A stretch of 64,000 nucleotides of DNA from Actinomycetospora soli (GTDB lineage: Bacteria > Actinomycetota > Actinomycetes > Mycobacteriales > Pseudonocardiaceae). Both the position numbers and the translations under genes were made by a program. This document shows, piece after piece, positions 6,203-14,589 of the stretch. Within the stretch, counting starts at the first letter, position 1. Each line of letters begins with the position of its first letter. Location: NCBI RefSeq assembly GCF_021026295.1, contig NZ_JAJNDA010000002.1:372001-436000 (forward strand). The letters run 5' to 3'. The notes below the pieces were generated by a model. The model saw nothing but the letters and a program-made list of their open reading frames with translations. It was not told the origin of the DNA and did not search any database.

Positions 6203-9169
6203 TCAGCTCGCCTCCGTCTGCTCCGGCTGGCGGACACGACGGCGCGCGTCGTCCGAGCGGCCCGCCGGCGGCGCCACCGCCGCGAGGGCGACCACGCGCA
6301 CCGCCACCGTGGAGGCGTGCAGGGCACGCTCGCTCGTCGTCAGACCGTCGTCGGGGGCATCCTCGCCGCCGCGGGGTGTGACCTCGGTGTGACCGGCGCC
6401 GTTCGTGCCGTTCGTCGCCGGCACGGGCCGACCGTTCACCGGGGTGCCGTTCGCCGGCGCGCCGGGGCTCGACGCGCCGTTGGTGCCGTGCGTGGACCCG
6501 TTGGTGCCGTGGGTGCCGTTGCTGCCGTTCACGGCGGGCGTCGCGTCGGCCGCGGGCTCCCCGGGCGTCGCGGGGCGGGCCGGACGGCCGTCGGCCGTGG
6601 TCCGCGACCGGCGCTCGATCGGCGTGATCCCGTTGCGGTGCACCGTGGGCGCCGCCGGCGACTCGGGCGTCTCCGGGACCTCCGGACCGGCCGCGGCCGG
6701 ACGGAGCCGGTGCGGCTCGGGACGGACCGGGCGGACCGGCTCGGGGCGCTGCTCGGGCCGCTGGTCCGGGCGGGGCGTCGGGCGCGCCGGGGGCTGCTCC
6801 GCGGCCGGGCGCTCCGGCGGCGCGGGCGTGGGTCGTCCCGGCTGCGGTGTGGGCCGCGGGCCCGTGGTCCGCGGGACGGGGGTCGGTCGCGGGGCGGGAC
6901 CGGCGGGGCGCGGACCCTGCCCGTTCCCGGGCTGACCGGGCTGACCCGGCTGGGCGGGCTGGCCCGGCTGACCGGCCGGCGGCACCGGCGGCTGTCCGGG
7001 CGTCGGCCCGGGGACCGGACGCGGGCGCGGACCACCGGGGCCGGCCTCGGCGGCGGGGCGCACGGGCCGCGGCCCCGGGTTCGGGGTGCGCGGACCGGGC
7101 GACGGGGTGCCGACGGCGGGCGACACGGGCGCGGGGCCCGCCGGGGACTCGGCCCCCGGCTCGCCCTGCCGGACCCAGCCGGCTGGCAGCGGGCGGTACC
7201 GCTCGCCCGCGACCTCGGTCCGCGGGGCCTCCGGGCCGGCGCCGACGCCGGCCGGGACCCGGCGGTCGCCGGTGCGGATCCAGCCCTCGGGGAGCTTGCC
7301 CACCAGCGGCGAGCGGAACGGCGCGGAGGCCGGTCCCTCGGCGATCATCGCGTCGAGCGCGGCGCGCTGCAGCGACTCGGTGGTGATGCCGGTGCGGCCG
7401 TCGGAGGTCCGCGACGGCTCGGCGGTGATCACCGGCTGGCGGCCGACGACCCGCTCGACGATCCACAGCGCGGGCGGCGCGAGGCAGGCGCACAGGGCCA
7501 CGAAGGGCCAGAGCAGCACCGCGGGCGTCGCGTAGCCCATGAAGATCGACGTGATGATCGCGCCGAGCAGCAGGACGGCCCACTGGAGGTGGCGGCGGAA
7601 CGTCAGCACGTGGTCGGCGCTGGACGACAGGCCCTTGGGCGTGACCACGAACTTCGCCGGCAGGCGCAGGATCGTCGCGATCAGCGAGGCCGCGAAGATC
7701 GGCGAGGCGAAGATCGACATCAGCATGCCCTTGACGCCCGAGGAGCCCTCGGCCTCGTAGGGGCTGACGTTGTAGCGCCGGTTGCGCAGGTAGACCCACA
7801 GCTGGAAGGCCGTGGCGTCGACGTAGAGCGCCAGCCACAGCTGGACGGGGACGACCACGCCCTGGACGCCGAGCGCGAGGAAGAGCACCGCGTTGACCGC
7901 GCCGAGGATCCAGCCGATCGCCATCGACGGGTAGAACGTGGTGATCAGGATGTAGTGCAGGGCGCGGCCGGGCGAGAGCATCGGGAGCCGGCGCCAGAAC
8001 TCGGTGAGCAGCACCTCGAACGTGCCGCGCGACCAGCGCATCTGCTGGCTGAAGAAGTCACCCCACGACGACGGGCCCTCGCCCACCGCGAGGACGTCGG
8101 GCGTGTAGACCGACTTCCACCGCGCCTTCGTCTGCGGGTTGCGCCGCACGTGGAACTTCAGGCCGGTCGCCATGTCCTCGGTGACCGAGTCGGAGAGCCC
8201 GCCGATGCCCTTGAGCGCGCTGATGCGGATCGCGTTGTTCGTGCCCACCAGCATCGCCGCGTTGTAGCGGTTGGCCGCGCGCTGGATGAGGGAGTGGAAC
8301 GGGAACTGCTGCGACTCGGCGGCCCGCGTCACGAAGGTCTCGTCGTTCGCGTAGCACTGCGGTCCGACGACGTAGGCGACGTCGGGGTCGCGGAAGTAGC
8401 CCAGGATGCGCTCGGCGTAGTTCGGCAGCGGCACGTGGTCCGGGTCGACGGACAGGAAGATCTCGTAGGAGTCCCCGTGCTCCGCGACCCAGGCGTTGTA
8501 GTTGCCGTGCTTGGTCTTGGCCTTGAACGCGCCCTTCTTGCGGTTGTACTTCTCGATGCCCTTGCGGGTGAAGTGGTTGACGCCGAGCTCGCGGCACATC
8601 GCGCGGACGGCCGGGTCGTCGCCCTCGTCGAGGATCCAGACGTCGAGGATTCCCTGGTAGCGGATGCGCAGCGCGGCCTGCAAGGTGCCGCGGACGACGT
8701 CGATCGGTTCCTTGCTGGGGACGATCGTCGTCAGGAAGGCGACCCGCTGGTTCGCGACCGGGGGGACGGGCACCGGGTCGCGGGAGATGACCGAGGCCAG
8801 GGACAGCGAGAAGACGTTGATGAGCCGCAGGAGCTCCATCAGGCCGATCGAGCCGATGACCACCCAGTTCGCGTAGGTCGCGAACGCCGGGGCGTACTGG
8901 TCGACCGGGGGCCGGTGCGAGGGGTGCAGCAGCCAGAGGAAGAACAGGGCCTCGAACGCGAAGTTCAGGCCCGCGACGAGCAGGGAGCGCCAGACCCGGC
9001 CCTTGCCGTGCACGGCGTCGACGCCGCGGTAGGAGACGCGGTAGTCGGCGGGGTCCCCGTCCAGCTCCCGGACGGGTCCGGCGAGCTGCGAGAACTCCTG
9101 GATGCGACGACCGACGACGAGTTCACTCTCGTCGACCTCGTCGGCAGGTCTCTCGGCTAGAAGCGTCAT
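6203..9169 (-). CDS. Cellulose-synthase-like glycosyltransferase 2 (CslA-like) with long low-complexity tail
   Basis: 988 residues. Two N-terminal membrane segments (about 62-81 and 100-127) precede a GT2 catalytic domain with the D,D,D,QxxRW set: DEGDD near 181, DPDH near 242, TED near 330 and QQMRW near 375. Further membrane helices occupy about 405-580. The GT domain uses a UDP-sugar and extrudes a beta-1,4-linked glucan. From about residue 590 a ~400-residue Pro/Gly/Arg/Thr-rich tail follows. It contains two LPxGWxRxG segments and ends with NGT repeats (near 900-950), probably extended in the cytoplasm. With the GH6 gene downstream it resembles the Streptomyces cslA/cslZ tip-growth locus, but no glxA-type copper oxidase lies between or beside them. 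The start codon at 9169 is preceded by a weak ribosome site. Confidence 0.88.
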   Translation of the reverse strand: MTLLAERPADEVDESELVVGRRIQEFSQLAGPVRELDGDPADYRVSYRGVDAVHGKGRVWRSLLVAGLNFAFEALFFLWLLHPSHRPPVDQYAPAFATYANWVVIGSIGLMELLRLINVFSLSLASVISRDPVPVPPVANQRVAFLTTIVPSKEPIDVVRGTLQAALRIRYQGILDVWILDEGDDPAVRAMCRELGVNHFTRKGIEKYNRKKGAFKAKTKHGNYNAWVAEHGDSYEIFLSVDPDHVPLPNYAERILGYFRDPDVAYVVGPQCYANDETFVTRAAESQQFPFHSLIQRAANRYNAAMLVGTNNAIRISALKGIGGLSDSVTEDMATGLKFHVRRNPQTKARWKSVYTPDVLAVGEGPSSWGDFFSQQMRWSRGTFEVLLTEFWRRLPMLSPGRALHYILITTFYPSMAIGWILGAVNAVLFLALGVQGVVVPVQLWLALYVDATAFQLWVYLRNRRYNVSPYEAEGSSGVKGMLMSIFASPIFAASLIATILRLPAKFVVTPKGLSSSADHVLTFRRHLQWAVLLLGAIITSIFMGYATPAVLLWPFVALCACLAPPALWIVERVVGRQPVITAEPSRTSDGRTGITTESLQRAALDAMIAEGPASAPFRSPLVGKLPEGWIRTGDRRVPAGVGAGPEAPRTEVAGERYRPLPAGWVRQGEPGAESPAGPAPVSPAVGTPSPGPRTPNPGPRPVRPAAEAGPGGPRPRPVPGPTPGQPPVPPAGQPGQPAQPGQPGQPGNGQGPRPAGPAPRPTPVPRTTGPRPTPQPGRPTPAPPERPAAEQPPARPTPRPDQRPEQRPEPVRPVRPEPHRLRPAAAGPEVPETPESPAAPTVHRNGITPIERRSRTTADGRPARPATPGEPAADATPAVNGSNGTHGTNGSTHGTNGASSPGAPANGTPVNGRPVPATNGTNGAGHTEVTPRGGEDAPDDGLTTSERALHASTVAVRVVALAAVAPPAGRSDDARRRVRQPEQTEAS

Positions 9170-9501
9170 CGGCCGTTTCGTCTCGAAGGCAGGGGCTCGA
9201 GGAGGGGTGGAGCTGGGGAGCGTTCCTGGAGTCCTCGTCGTCGTAGCGTTCGGCGTGCGGGTCCGTGGGACCGCCGGCCGGTCGCCGTCCTCCCGTCTGG
9301 TCGTCCGTGTGCGGTCGGGTCGCGCACGGTCCGCACGCCCGGTGTCGGGAGAACGGTACGGGCATCACTGACCGTGCTCGTGAAGGGGGACGGTCGAGGA
9401 CGCCGGGACGTTGCCCCGGTGGCGGAAATCGGTGCCCCGCAGCGGCCGTACACCGTTCTCACACCCGGTGTGCGAACGGTCCGTGTGACGATGCGTGATC
9501 G
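9170..9501. other. 332-bp intergenic region upstream of the cslA-like gene
   Basis: No gene is supported here. The stretch must hold the promoter of the GT2 gene. It contains a long dyad (9452-9480) and a second half-site GAACGGT at 9351-9357. Short open frames on both strands have no ribosome site or recognisable product. Confidence 0.5.
9452..9480. promoter_or_regulatory. Near-perfect 14-bp dyad, candidate operator
   Basis: ACCGTTCTCACACC (9452-9465) and GGTGTGCGAACGGT (9467-9480) are inverted copies matching at 13 of 14 positions around a single central base. The position, about 285 bp upstream of the GT2 start and just after the phosphoesterase stop at 9502, allows it to be an operator or a terminator stem. 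A 1-nt spacer is too small for an RNA loop without fraying, which slightly favours protein binding. Confidence 0.45.
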
Positions 9502-10056
9502 TCAGGAGCGCCGTCCGGTGCGGGGCGGGAGGTCGTGCCGGGTGATCGTGAGCGCTCCGTCGCGCACCGAACCCGACATGAAGGTACAGAACGGCTGTCG
9601 CCGGCGGTCGGTGGGTGAACCCGGGTTGAGCAGGCGGACCCCACCGGGTGTCGTGGTGTCCCAGGGGATGTGGCTGTGCCCGAACACGACCACGTCGGCG
9701 GGCGCGTCGGCGTCCGGTCCGAACCAGGCGTCACAGCGACGCTCGCGTCCCTTCGCGTCCCCGGTCTCGTGGAGCACGGCGAGCCGGAGCCCGCCGACGG
9801 TCGTGCGGGCCACCTCGGGCATCCGGGCGCGCAGGTCGTCGCCGTCGTTGTTGCCCCAGCAGGCGAGCAGGTGCCGGGAGCGGGCGAGGAAGGCGTCGTG
9901 GGTGGCCACGTCGGTCCAGTCGCCCGCGTGCACGACGAGGTCCGCGGCCTCGACCGCCGCCCACACCTCGTCAGGGATCCACCGGGCGTGCGTGTCGGAG
10001 ACCAGGACGAGCTCCGTCGCCCGGGACGGGCCGGGCTGCGCCGCGTCCCCCGTCAC
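9502..10056 (-). CDS. Metallophosphoesterase (YfcE/MJ0936-like phosphodiesterase)
   Basis: 184 residues with the dinuclear-metal calcineurin-like motifs in order: LVSDTHARW (D-x-H), VVHAGDWTD (GDxxD), CWGNNDGDD (GNxD), VLHETGD and VVFGHSHIPW (GHxH). The small size and VRLLNPGS segment fit the YfcE/MJ0936 single-domain phosphodiesterases, which cleave artificial and some cyclic phosphodiesters in the cytoplasm; the true substrate is unknown. GTG at 10056 makes a 4-bp GTGA overlap with the stop of the SRPBCC gene, so it is probably translated by coupling. The frame extends upstream only through that other gene. Confidence 0.82.
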   Translation of the reverse strand: MTGDAAQPGPSRATELVLVSDTHARWIPDEVWAAVEAADLVVHAGDWTDVATHDAFLARSRHLLACWGNNDGDDLRARMPEVARTTVGGLRLAVLHETGDAKGRERRCDAWFGPDADAPADVVVFGHSHIPWDTTTPGGVRLLNPGSPTDRRRQPFCTFMSGSVRDGALTITRHDLPPRTGRRS

Positions 10057-10436
10057 GGCCGGACCAGGGAGTGCAGGGCGACGAGCGCCACGGGCGTGTA
10101 CGGCGCGACGACGAGCGCGGGGCCCTCGGTGACGAGCCAGGTGCGGGAGCCGTCGCCGTCGGGCTCGACCCCGTGCTGCAGGACGAGGCGGACCGGTCCG
10201 ACGCGTACCCGCCACGACCAGGTCCGCGCCGCCTCGTCGACCGCGAGCACCGTGAACGGGACGTGCACCACCCCGGCCGCGCGGACCACGCCCTCGAGGC
10301 CCGGGACGAGCCGACGGGCGGGCGCCGTCACGCCGGTGATCTGCGGCGCCCAGCGCGGCCACGCGTCGAGGTCGGCGTAGCGCTCCCACGCGCGGTCGGC
10401 GGACAGGGTGCCTCGAGCGGCGACGGTGGTGCGCAC
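10053..10436 (-). CDS. SRPBCC (START-like) family protein
   Basis: 127 residues, one polyketide-cyclase/START-like lipid-binding fold. The pattern ADRAWERYADLDAWPRWAPQI at the N-terminus followed by alternating beta strands with W/R-rich segments (WSWRVRVGPVRLVLQH) and a final helix (TPVALVALHSLVRP) is typical. Such proteins bind hydrophobic ligands in a helix-grip cavity. No catalytic motif is visible. The gene diverges from a cytochrome P450 gene across a region with a 22-bp inverted repeat, and is coupled to the phosphoesterase downstream. Confidence 0.78.
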   Translation of the reverse strand: MRTTVAARGTLSADRAWERYADLDAWPRWAPQITGVTAPARRLVPGLEGVVRAAGVVHVPFTVLAVDEAARTWSWRVRVGPVRLVLQHGVEPDGDGSRTWLVTEGPALVVAPYTPVALVALHSLVRP

Positions 10437-10465
10437 GCAGGCGTGTACCCGTCGGGCCGCCCGGC

Positions 10466-10522
10466 ATGTCAGCGGTGGCCCACGGCGGGCGTCCGGTGCA
10501 CGCCGTGTGCCACCGCTGACAT
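10466..10522. promoter_or_regulatory. 22-bp inverted repeat in the SRPBCC/P450 divergent promoter
   Basis: The arms at 10466-10487 and 10501-10522 are complementary at 21 of 22 positions around a 13-nt loop; each arm includes TGTCAGCGGTGGC. Both flanking genes start outward from here (10436 minus, 10565 plus), so a terminator makes little sense. An operator or a palindromic repeat (REP-like) is more likely. Confidence 0.5.
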
Positions 10523-10564
10523 CGCGGGCGACACGATCGGTACTCTCGCGTACCGTCCTGGTGC

Positions 10565-11872
10565 ATGATCCGCGACACGGTCCGGTGGGCGGCGACGCAC
10601 GGCATCATGCGCGCGGCCATCCGGCGGCAGGCCCGCCGCGGCAACGACGACGCCGCCCTGCTCCTCGACCCCGAACGGCAGGGCGACCCGTTCGCGCACT
10701 ACGAGCGGCTGCGCGCACGCCGGCCCTTCGCGCACGGCGCGTTCTCGCGGGTCACCGTGCACCACGACGTGTGCACCGAGGTGCTGCGCAGCGAGGACTT
10801 CGGGGTGGCGAACCGCGACGGCTCGATGCCGGCCCCGGTCCGACTCGCCCTGCGCGTCGCCGGCCCGCCGCCGCACCCGGGCCCGATCGACCCGCCGTCG
10901 ATGCTGGCGGTGGACGCCCCGGACCACACCCGCTACCGCCGGCTGGTCACCCGCGCGTTCACCGCGAAGCGGGTGGCGGCGCTGCGCGGACGGACCGAGG
11001 AGATCGCCGGGGAGCTGCTCGACACCCTCGACGACGGGTCCGGCCCGGTCGACCTCGTCGCGCGCTACGCGAGCCTGCTCCCGGTCACCGTCATCTCCGA
11101 GATGCTCGGCGTGCCGACCTCGATGCGCGAGCAGTTCCTCGCGTGGGGCGACGGGGCGGCCGCCTCGCTGGACCTCGGACTCCCGCGGGAGCAGTGGGCG
11201 AGCGTGCAGACCAACGTGGCCGCGCTGCACGACTGGATGAGTGGGCACCTGCGCCGGCTGCGTGCGGAGCCGGGCGACGACCTGCTCTCCTCGCTGGTGA
11301 CCGCCGCCGATGACGACGGTTCCCACCTGACCGGGTCGGAGCTGGCCAGCACCGCCCTGCTCGTACTCGCGGCCGGGTTCGAGACGACGGTCAACCTCAT
11401 CGGCAACGGCACCCGGCTGCTCCTCGACCACCCCGACCAACGGGACCGGCTCGCCGCGGACCCCGCCCTGTGGGCGAACGCGGTGGACGAGGTGCTCCGG
11501 GTGGAGTCCCCGGTCTCCCGGACCGCCCGCTCGGCGAAGCGGGACACCGTGGTGGCGGGGCAGGAGGTCCCCGCCGGGTCGCTCGTGGTGACCGTCCTCG
11601 CCGCCGCGAACCGCGACCCCGACGTGTTCACCGACCCGGACGCCTTCGACGTCGGACGCGCGAACGCCCGCGACCACGTCGCCTTCTCCAACGGCATCCA
11701 CTACTGCCTGGGGGCCGCCCTGGCCCGGATGGAGGGCGAGGTAGCCCTGCGCGCGCTGTTCGAGCGCTACCCGGACCTGGCGTCCGCCGGGGAGCCCGTC
11801 CGGCGCCGGACCCGCATCCTGCGCGGGTACGAGCACCTGCCGGTGGTGACCGGCCGGCCCGTCAGAGCGTGA
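10565..11872 (+). CDS. Cytochrome P450
   Basis: 435 residues of bacterial class I type. The oxygen-binding I-helix motif is AGFETTV (about residue 270), the K-helix ExxR is EVLR (about 310), and the heme loop is FSNGIHYCLGAALARME with the proximal Cys near residue 380. The N-terminus has no membrane anchor, so the enzyme is soluble and needs a ferredoxin and reductase. The VAGPPPHPGPIDPPSML stretch before the C-helix is unusual in its proline content. Substrate cannot be predicted. It diverges from an SRPBCC gene and its stop overlaps the convergent gene by 11 bp. ATG at 10565 has no obvious strong ribosome site. Confidence 0.92.
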   Translation: MIRDTVRWAATHGIMRAAIRRQARRGNDDAALLLDPERQGDPFAHYERLRARRPFAHGAFSRVTVHHDVCTEVLRSEDFGVANRDGSMPAPVRLALRVAGPPPHPGPIDPPSMLAVDAPDHTRYRRLVTRAFTAKRVAALRGRTEEIAGELLDTLDDGSGPVDLVARYASLLPVTVISEMLGVPTSMREQFLAWGDGAAASLDLGLPREQWASVQTNVAALHDWMSGHLRRLRAEPGDDLLSSLVTAADDDGSHLTGSELASTALLVLAAGFETTVNLIGNGTRLLLDHPDQRDRLAADPALWANAVDEVLRVESPVSRTARSAKRDTVVAGQEVPAGSLVVTVLAAANRDPDVFTDPDAFDVGRANARDHVAFSNGIHYCLGAALARMEGEVALRALFERYPDLASAGEPVRRRTRILRGYEHLPVVTGRPVRA

Positions 11873-12209
11873 TCGGCAGACCGAGCAGCGCGACCCCGGC
11901 CGGGGTCAGCTCGACGGTGCAGGGCCGCCCCGGCGGCTGCACGACGAGCCGCGCGAGGCCCGCGCGCAGCAGGCGGTGACCGGCGAACTGGTCGGCGCAC
12001 GGGCGGGCGTCGACGAGCAGGCCGTCGGCCCCGTCCGGGCTCATCGTGCACCGCCCGGCGGCCACGGCCATGAGGATCGCGCGCTCGCGCGGGGTCACGT
12101 CGGCCGGCGACGCGGGCGGCACCTCCTCCGCGGGACGGCGGGCGGCGGGCACGGCGGCGTGCGGCGCCCGGGCGACGGTACGGCGGGGTCCGCGGGCGGG
12201 AGCAGTCAC
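11862..12209 (-). CDS. Hypothetical protein, winged-helix-like C-terminus
   Basis: 115 residues with GTG at 12209, chosen because a GAGGAG ribosome site (complement of 12216-12221) sits 6 nt upstream. The first 45 residues are Ala/Pro/Arg-rich and probably disordered. The rest (TPRERAILMAVAAGRCTMSP through LTPAGVALLGL) has the look of a small helical domain with a C-terminal beta-wing like those of MarR/winged-helix proteins. It contains two cysteines and no metal motif. I do not recognise a named family. The 3' end overlaps the P450 stop by 11 bp. Confidence 0.6.
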   Translation of the reverse strand: MTAPARGPRRTVARAPHAAVPAARRPAEEVPPASPADVTPRERAILMAVAAGRCTMSPDGADGLLVDARPCADQFAGHRLLRAGLARLVVQPPGRPCTVELTPAGVALLGLPITL

Positions 12210-12475
12210 GACGATCTCCTCAGAGGGGCGGACCCGGCCGGATGCCCGATGCATCGCTGGGCCGAACGGGTCATGCCGGAGTCATCGTCGTCACCCGGAG
12301 CCGCGTTAGTCGGTCGCGCGCAACCGTCACCGGTTCGTGTCCCTCGGCCCGTATCGGTCCGTCTCGCATCGATCCGATACGAGCCGAGACACCCCGATCG
12401 CCGCCGTGCGACCCCCGGCGAGATCAGGGTCCGACCCCGAGGTGCACGACGCCGCGGGGCGGGAGAGTCGTCGCC

Positions 12476-13291
12476 ATGAGCGAGCAGACGGACGAGCAGA
12501 CCGGCACCGACCGCACCGACCGCACCACCCCGGACCCGACCGCGCCGGCACCGGCCGCCCCGGTCGCCCCGACGGCACCGGAGGACCCGACCGCGCCCGC
12601 CCCACCCGAGCCGCCGTCGGGAACGGGCAGCAGGGACGGCAGGGACGGCAGGGACGGGACCGACGACCTGCCGCCGTCCCCCGCCGACCTCCCGGTCGAC
12701 CACGACGACCGCGAGCACGTCGTGGGGCTGCTGCAGGACGCCGTGAGCCGGGGGCTGATCGACACCCTCGAGTTCGACCGGCGCTCCGGCCTCGCCACCA
12801 CGGCCCGCACCCGCCGCGAGCTGAACTCGCTGGTGGTCGACCTGCCGCTCGACCACCCCGACCGGGCCCGGGCCCGCACCGAGGCCGAGTCCCGCGAGCG
12901 GCGCCGGACCCCGCGCGACGCCTGGTCCGGCGGGGACACCAGCGGCACCGTCGCGTTGCACGCCACCCTCGGGTCGGTGAAGCGCTCCGGCGCGTGGGCG
13001 GTGCCGCGGCGCATGGAGATCGACGGCTGGCTCGGGTCGGCCGAGCTGGACCTCACCCAGGCCGTGATCGACCACGACGTCGTCGAGATCGACGTCGACA
13101 TGACCCTCGGTTCGGTGGAGCTGCGCCTCCCCGAGACGGCCAGCGCCTCCCTGGAGGGTGTGAGCGCGACCGCGGGCAGCATCGAGGACAAGCGGCGGAA
13201 CGGCTCCGCCGCCGGCCGCCCGCACGTCGTCGTCACCGGCAAGGTGGCCTTCGGGTCCGTCGAGGTGAAGGGCCCGAAGTGGTGGCGGTGA
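12476..13291 (+). CDS. DUF1707-domain protein with LiaF-like C-terminus
   Basis: 271 residues. The first 75 are acidic and Pro/Ala/Thr-rich low complexity with a DGRDGRDG stretch. The DUF1707 domain (about 76-125) is clear: DREHVVGLLQDAVSRGLIDT followed by LEFDRRSGLATTARTRRELNSLV. The C-terminal ~110 residues (VALHATLGSVKRSG, WLGSAELDLTQAVI, VDMTLGSVELRLP, GKVAFGSVEVKGP) form repeated beta strands with GSVEL motifs, like the cell-wall-active-antibiotic-response (LiaF) fold. No membrane segment is seen. The function is unknown; DUF1707 proteins are abundant in actinobacteria and often linked to envelope stress. Confidence 0.82.
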   Translation: MSEQTDEQTGTDRTDRTTPDPTAPAPAAPVAPTAPEDPTAPAPPEPPSGTGSRDGRDGRDGTDDLPPSPADLPVDHDDREHVVGLLQDAVSRGLIDTLEFDRRSGLATTARTRRELNSLVVDLPLDHPDRARARTEAESRERRRTPRDAWSGGDTSGTVALHATLGSVKRSGAWAVPRRMEIDGWLGSAELDLTQAVIDHDVVEIDVDMTLGSVELRLPETASASLEGVSATAGSIEDKRRNGSAAGRPHVVVTGKVAFGSVEVKGPKWWR

Positions 13292-13297
13292 GCGCCC

Positions 13298-14542
13298 CTA
13301 GGTGAAGGCGCCCAGCCCGGTGATCTCGCGCCCGACGATCAGCGTCTGGATCGTCTCGGTGCCCTCGAAGGTGTGCACCGACTCGATGTCGGCCATGTGC
13401 CGCATGACGTGGTTGTCGAGCAGGATGCCGTTGCCGCCGAGCAGGTCCCGGGCCTCGGAGAGGATCCAGCGGGCCTTCGAGGTGTTGTTCATCTTCGCGA
13501 GGCCCGCGATGGTGGGCGACAGGTCGCCCACCTCGGCCAGCTGCGCGATCTGCATGCAGTAGAGCTGCATGCCGGTGAGCTCGGCGAGCATCTTGACGAG
13601 TCGTTGCTGGACGATCTGGAGCGACGCCAGCGGCTGACCGAACTGCTTGCGCTCGAGCGCGTAGCGCAGCGCGGCGTCGTACCCCGCGGTGGCGTGGCCG
13701 AGGGCGATCCACGCGCAGGTGCCGCGGGTGGTGGCGAGGACCCGCCCGGTGTCCTTGAAGGTCCTGGCCCCGGGCAGCCGGTCGGACTCGGGGACGCGGA
13801 CGCCGTCGAGCCGGATGTCGGCCTGCCACACCGAGCGCATCGAGCCCTTGCGCGGGATGACGCTGGCCGCGTAGCCCGGCGTCGAGGTGTCGACGACGAA
13901 GCCGTGGACGTCGCCGGACTCCGTGTTGCGCGCCCACACCACGGTGCGGTGCGCCACCGACCCGTTGCCGATCCAGCGCTTGCGGCCGTCGAGGACCCAC
14001 TCGTCGCCGTCGCGGCGCGCCGTGGTCTCCAGCGACACCGAGTCGGACCCGTGGTCGGGCTCGGTGAGGCCGAACGCGCCGACCGTCTCCAGCCGCGCCA
14101 TCCCCGGCAGGAACCGGGCCCGCTGCTCGTCGGAGCCGAGCATGTCGATGGCCTTCATCGCCAGGCCGGACTGCACGGCGTGGAAGGTCGCGAGGCTGCC
14201 GTCGCCGCGGGCCAGCTCCATCGCCACCAGGCCGCAGGACAGGGGGTCGAGCCCCGGGCAGCCGTTGCCCTCGATGTCGTCGCCGAGGATCCCGAGCTCC
14301 GGGAGCCGGTTGATGACGTCCCACGACATCTGCGCCGCGTCCCAGGCCTCGGCCGCCACGGGCAGGACCTCGTGGTCGACGTAGCGGCGCACGGCCATGA
14401 ACGTCTCCCACTGCTGCGCGGTGAAGCGCTGGCGGACCGAGAAGAAGTCGGTGCCGAGCGCCTCGGTCAGCTGGTGGGACACGCCGGACGGGTCGGCCTG
14501 GAGGCCGCCGTCGGCCGGGGACTGTCCGATGTCGACGGCCAT
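13298..14542 (-). CDS. Acyl-CoA dehydrogenase, glutaryl-CoA-dehydrogenase-like
   Basis: 414 residues with FAD-dependent acyl-CoA dehydrogenase motifs: GAFGLTEPDHGSD (flavin/substrate loop), RKRWIGNGSVA, ERKQFGQPLASLQIVQQ and the catalytic base in HTFEGTETIQ near the C-terminus. The FHAVQSGLAM segment and overall length resemble the glutaryl-CoA dehydrogenase branch (lysine/tryptophan breakdown), but decarboxylating activity is not proven. ATG at 14542 follows an AGGAAAGGA ribosome site and was preferred to the upstream GTG of the same frame. It starts 48 bp after the stop of the DinB gene on the same strand and may be co-transcribed with it. Confidence 0.86.
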   Translation of the reverse strand: MAVDIGQSPADGGLQADPSGVSHQLTEALGTDFFSVRQRFTAQQWETFMAVRRYVDHEVLPVAAEAWDAAQMSWDVINRLPELGILGDDIEGNGCPGLDPLSCGLVAMELARGDGSLATFHAVQSGLAMKAIDMLGSDEQRARFLPGMARLETVGAFGLTEPDHGSDSVSLETTARRDGDEWVLDGRKRWIGNGSVAHRTVVWARNTESGDVHGFVVDTSTPGYAASVIPRKGSMRSVWQADIRLDGVRVPESDRLPGARTFKDTGRVLATTRGTCAWIALGHATAGYDAALRYALERKQFGQPLASLQIVQQRLVKMLAELTGMQLYCMQIAQLAEVGDLSPTIAGLAKMNNTSKARWILSEARDLLGGNGILLDNHVMRHMADIESVHTFEGTETIQTLIVGREITGLGAFT

Positions 14543-14589
14543 GGCACGTCCTTTCCTGACGACAGGTCGTGTCACCTATGTGCCCGGCG

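Noticed and set aside
6008-9160. A 1,050-codon plus-strand open frame
   Set aside because: It is the antisense shadow of the GT2 gene, which has clear catalytic motifs on the minus strand.
12352-12390. Interlocked GTATCGG/CCGATAC and GTCTCG/CGAGAC half-sites before the DUF1707 gene
   Set aside because: The two dyads overlap and are short (6-7 bp) with long spacers; at this GC content they are not distinctive enough to call an operator.
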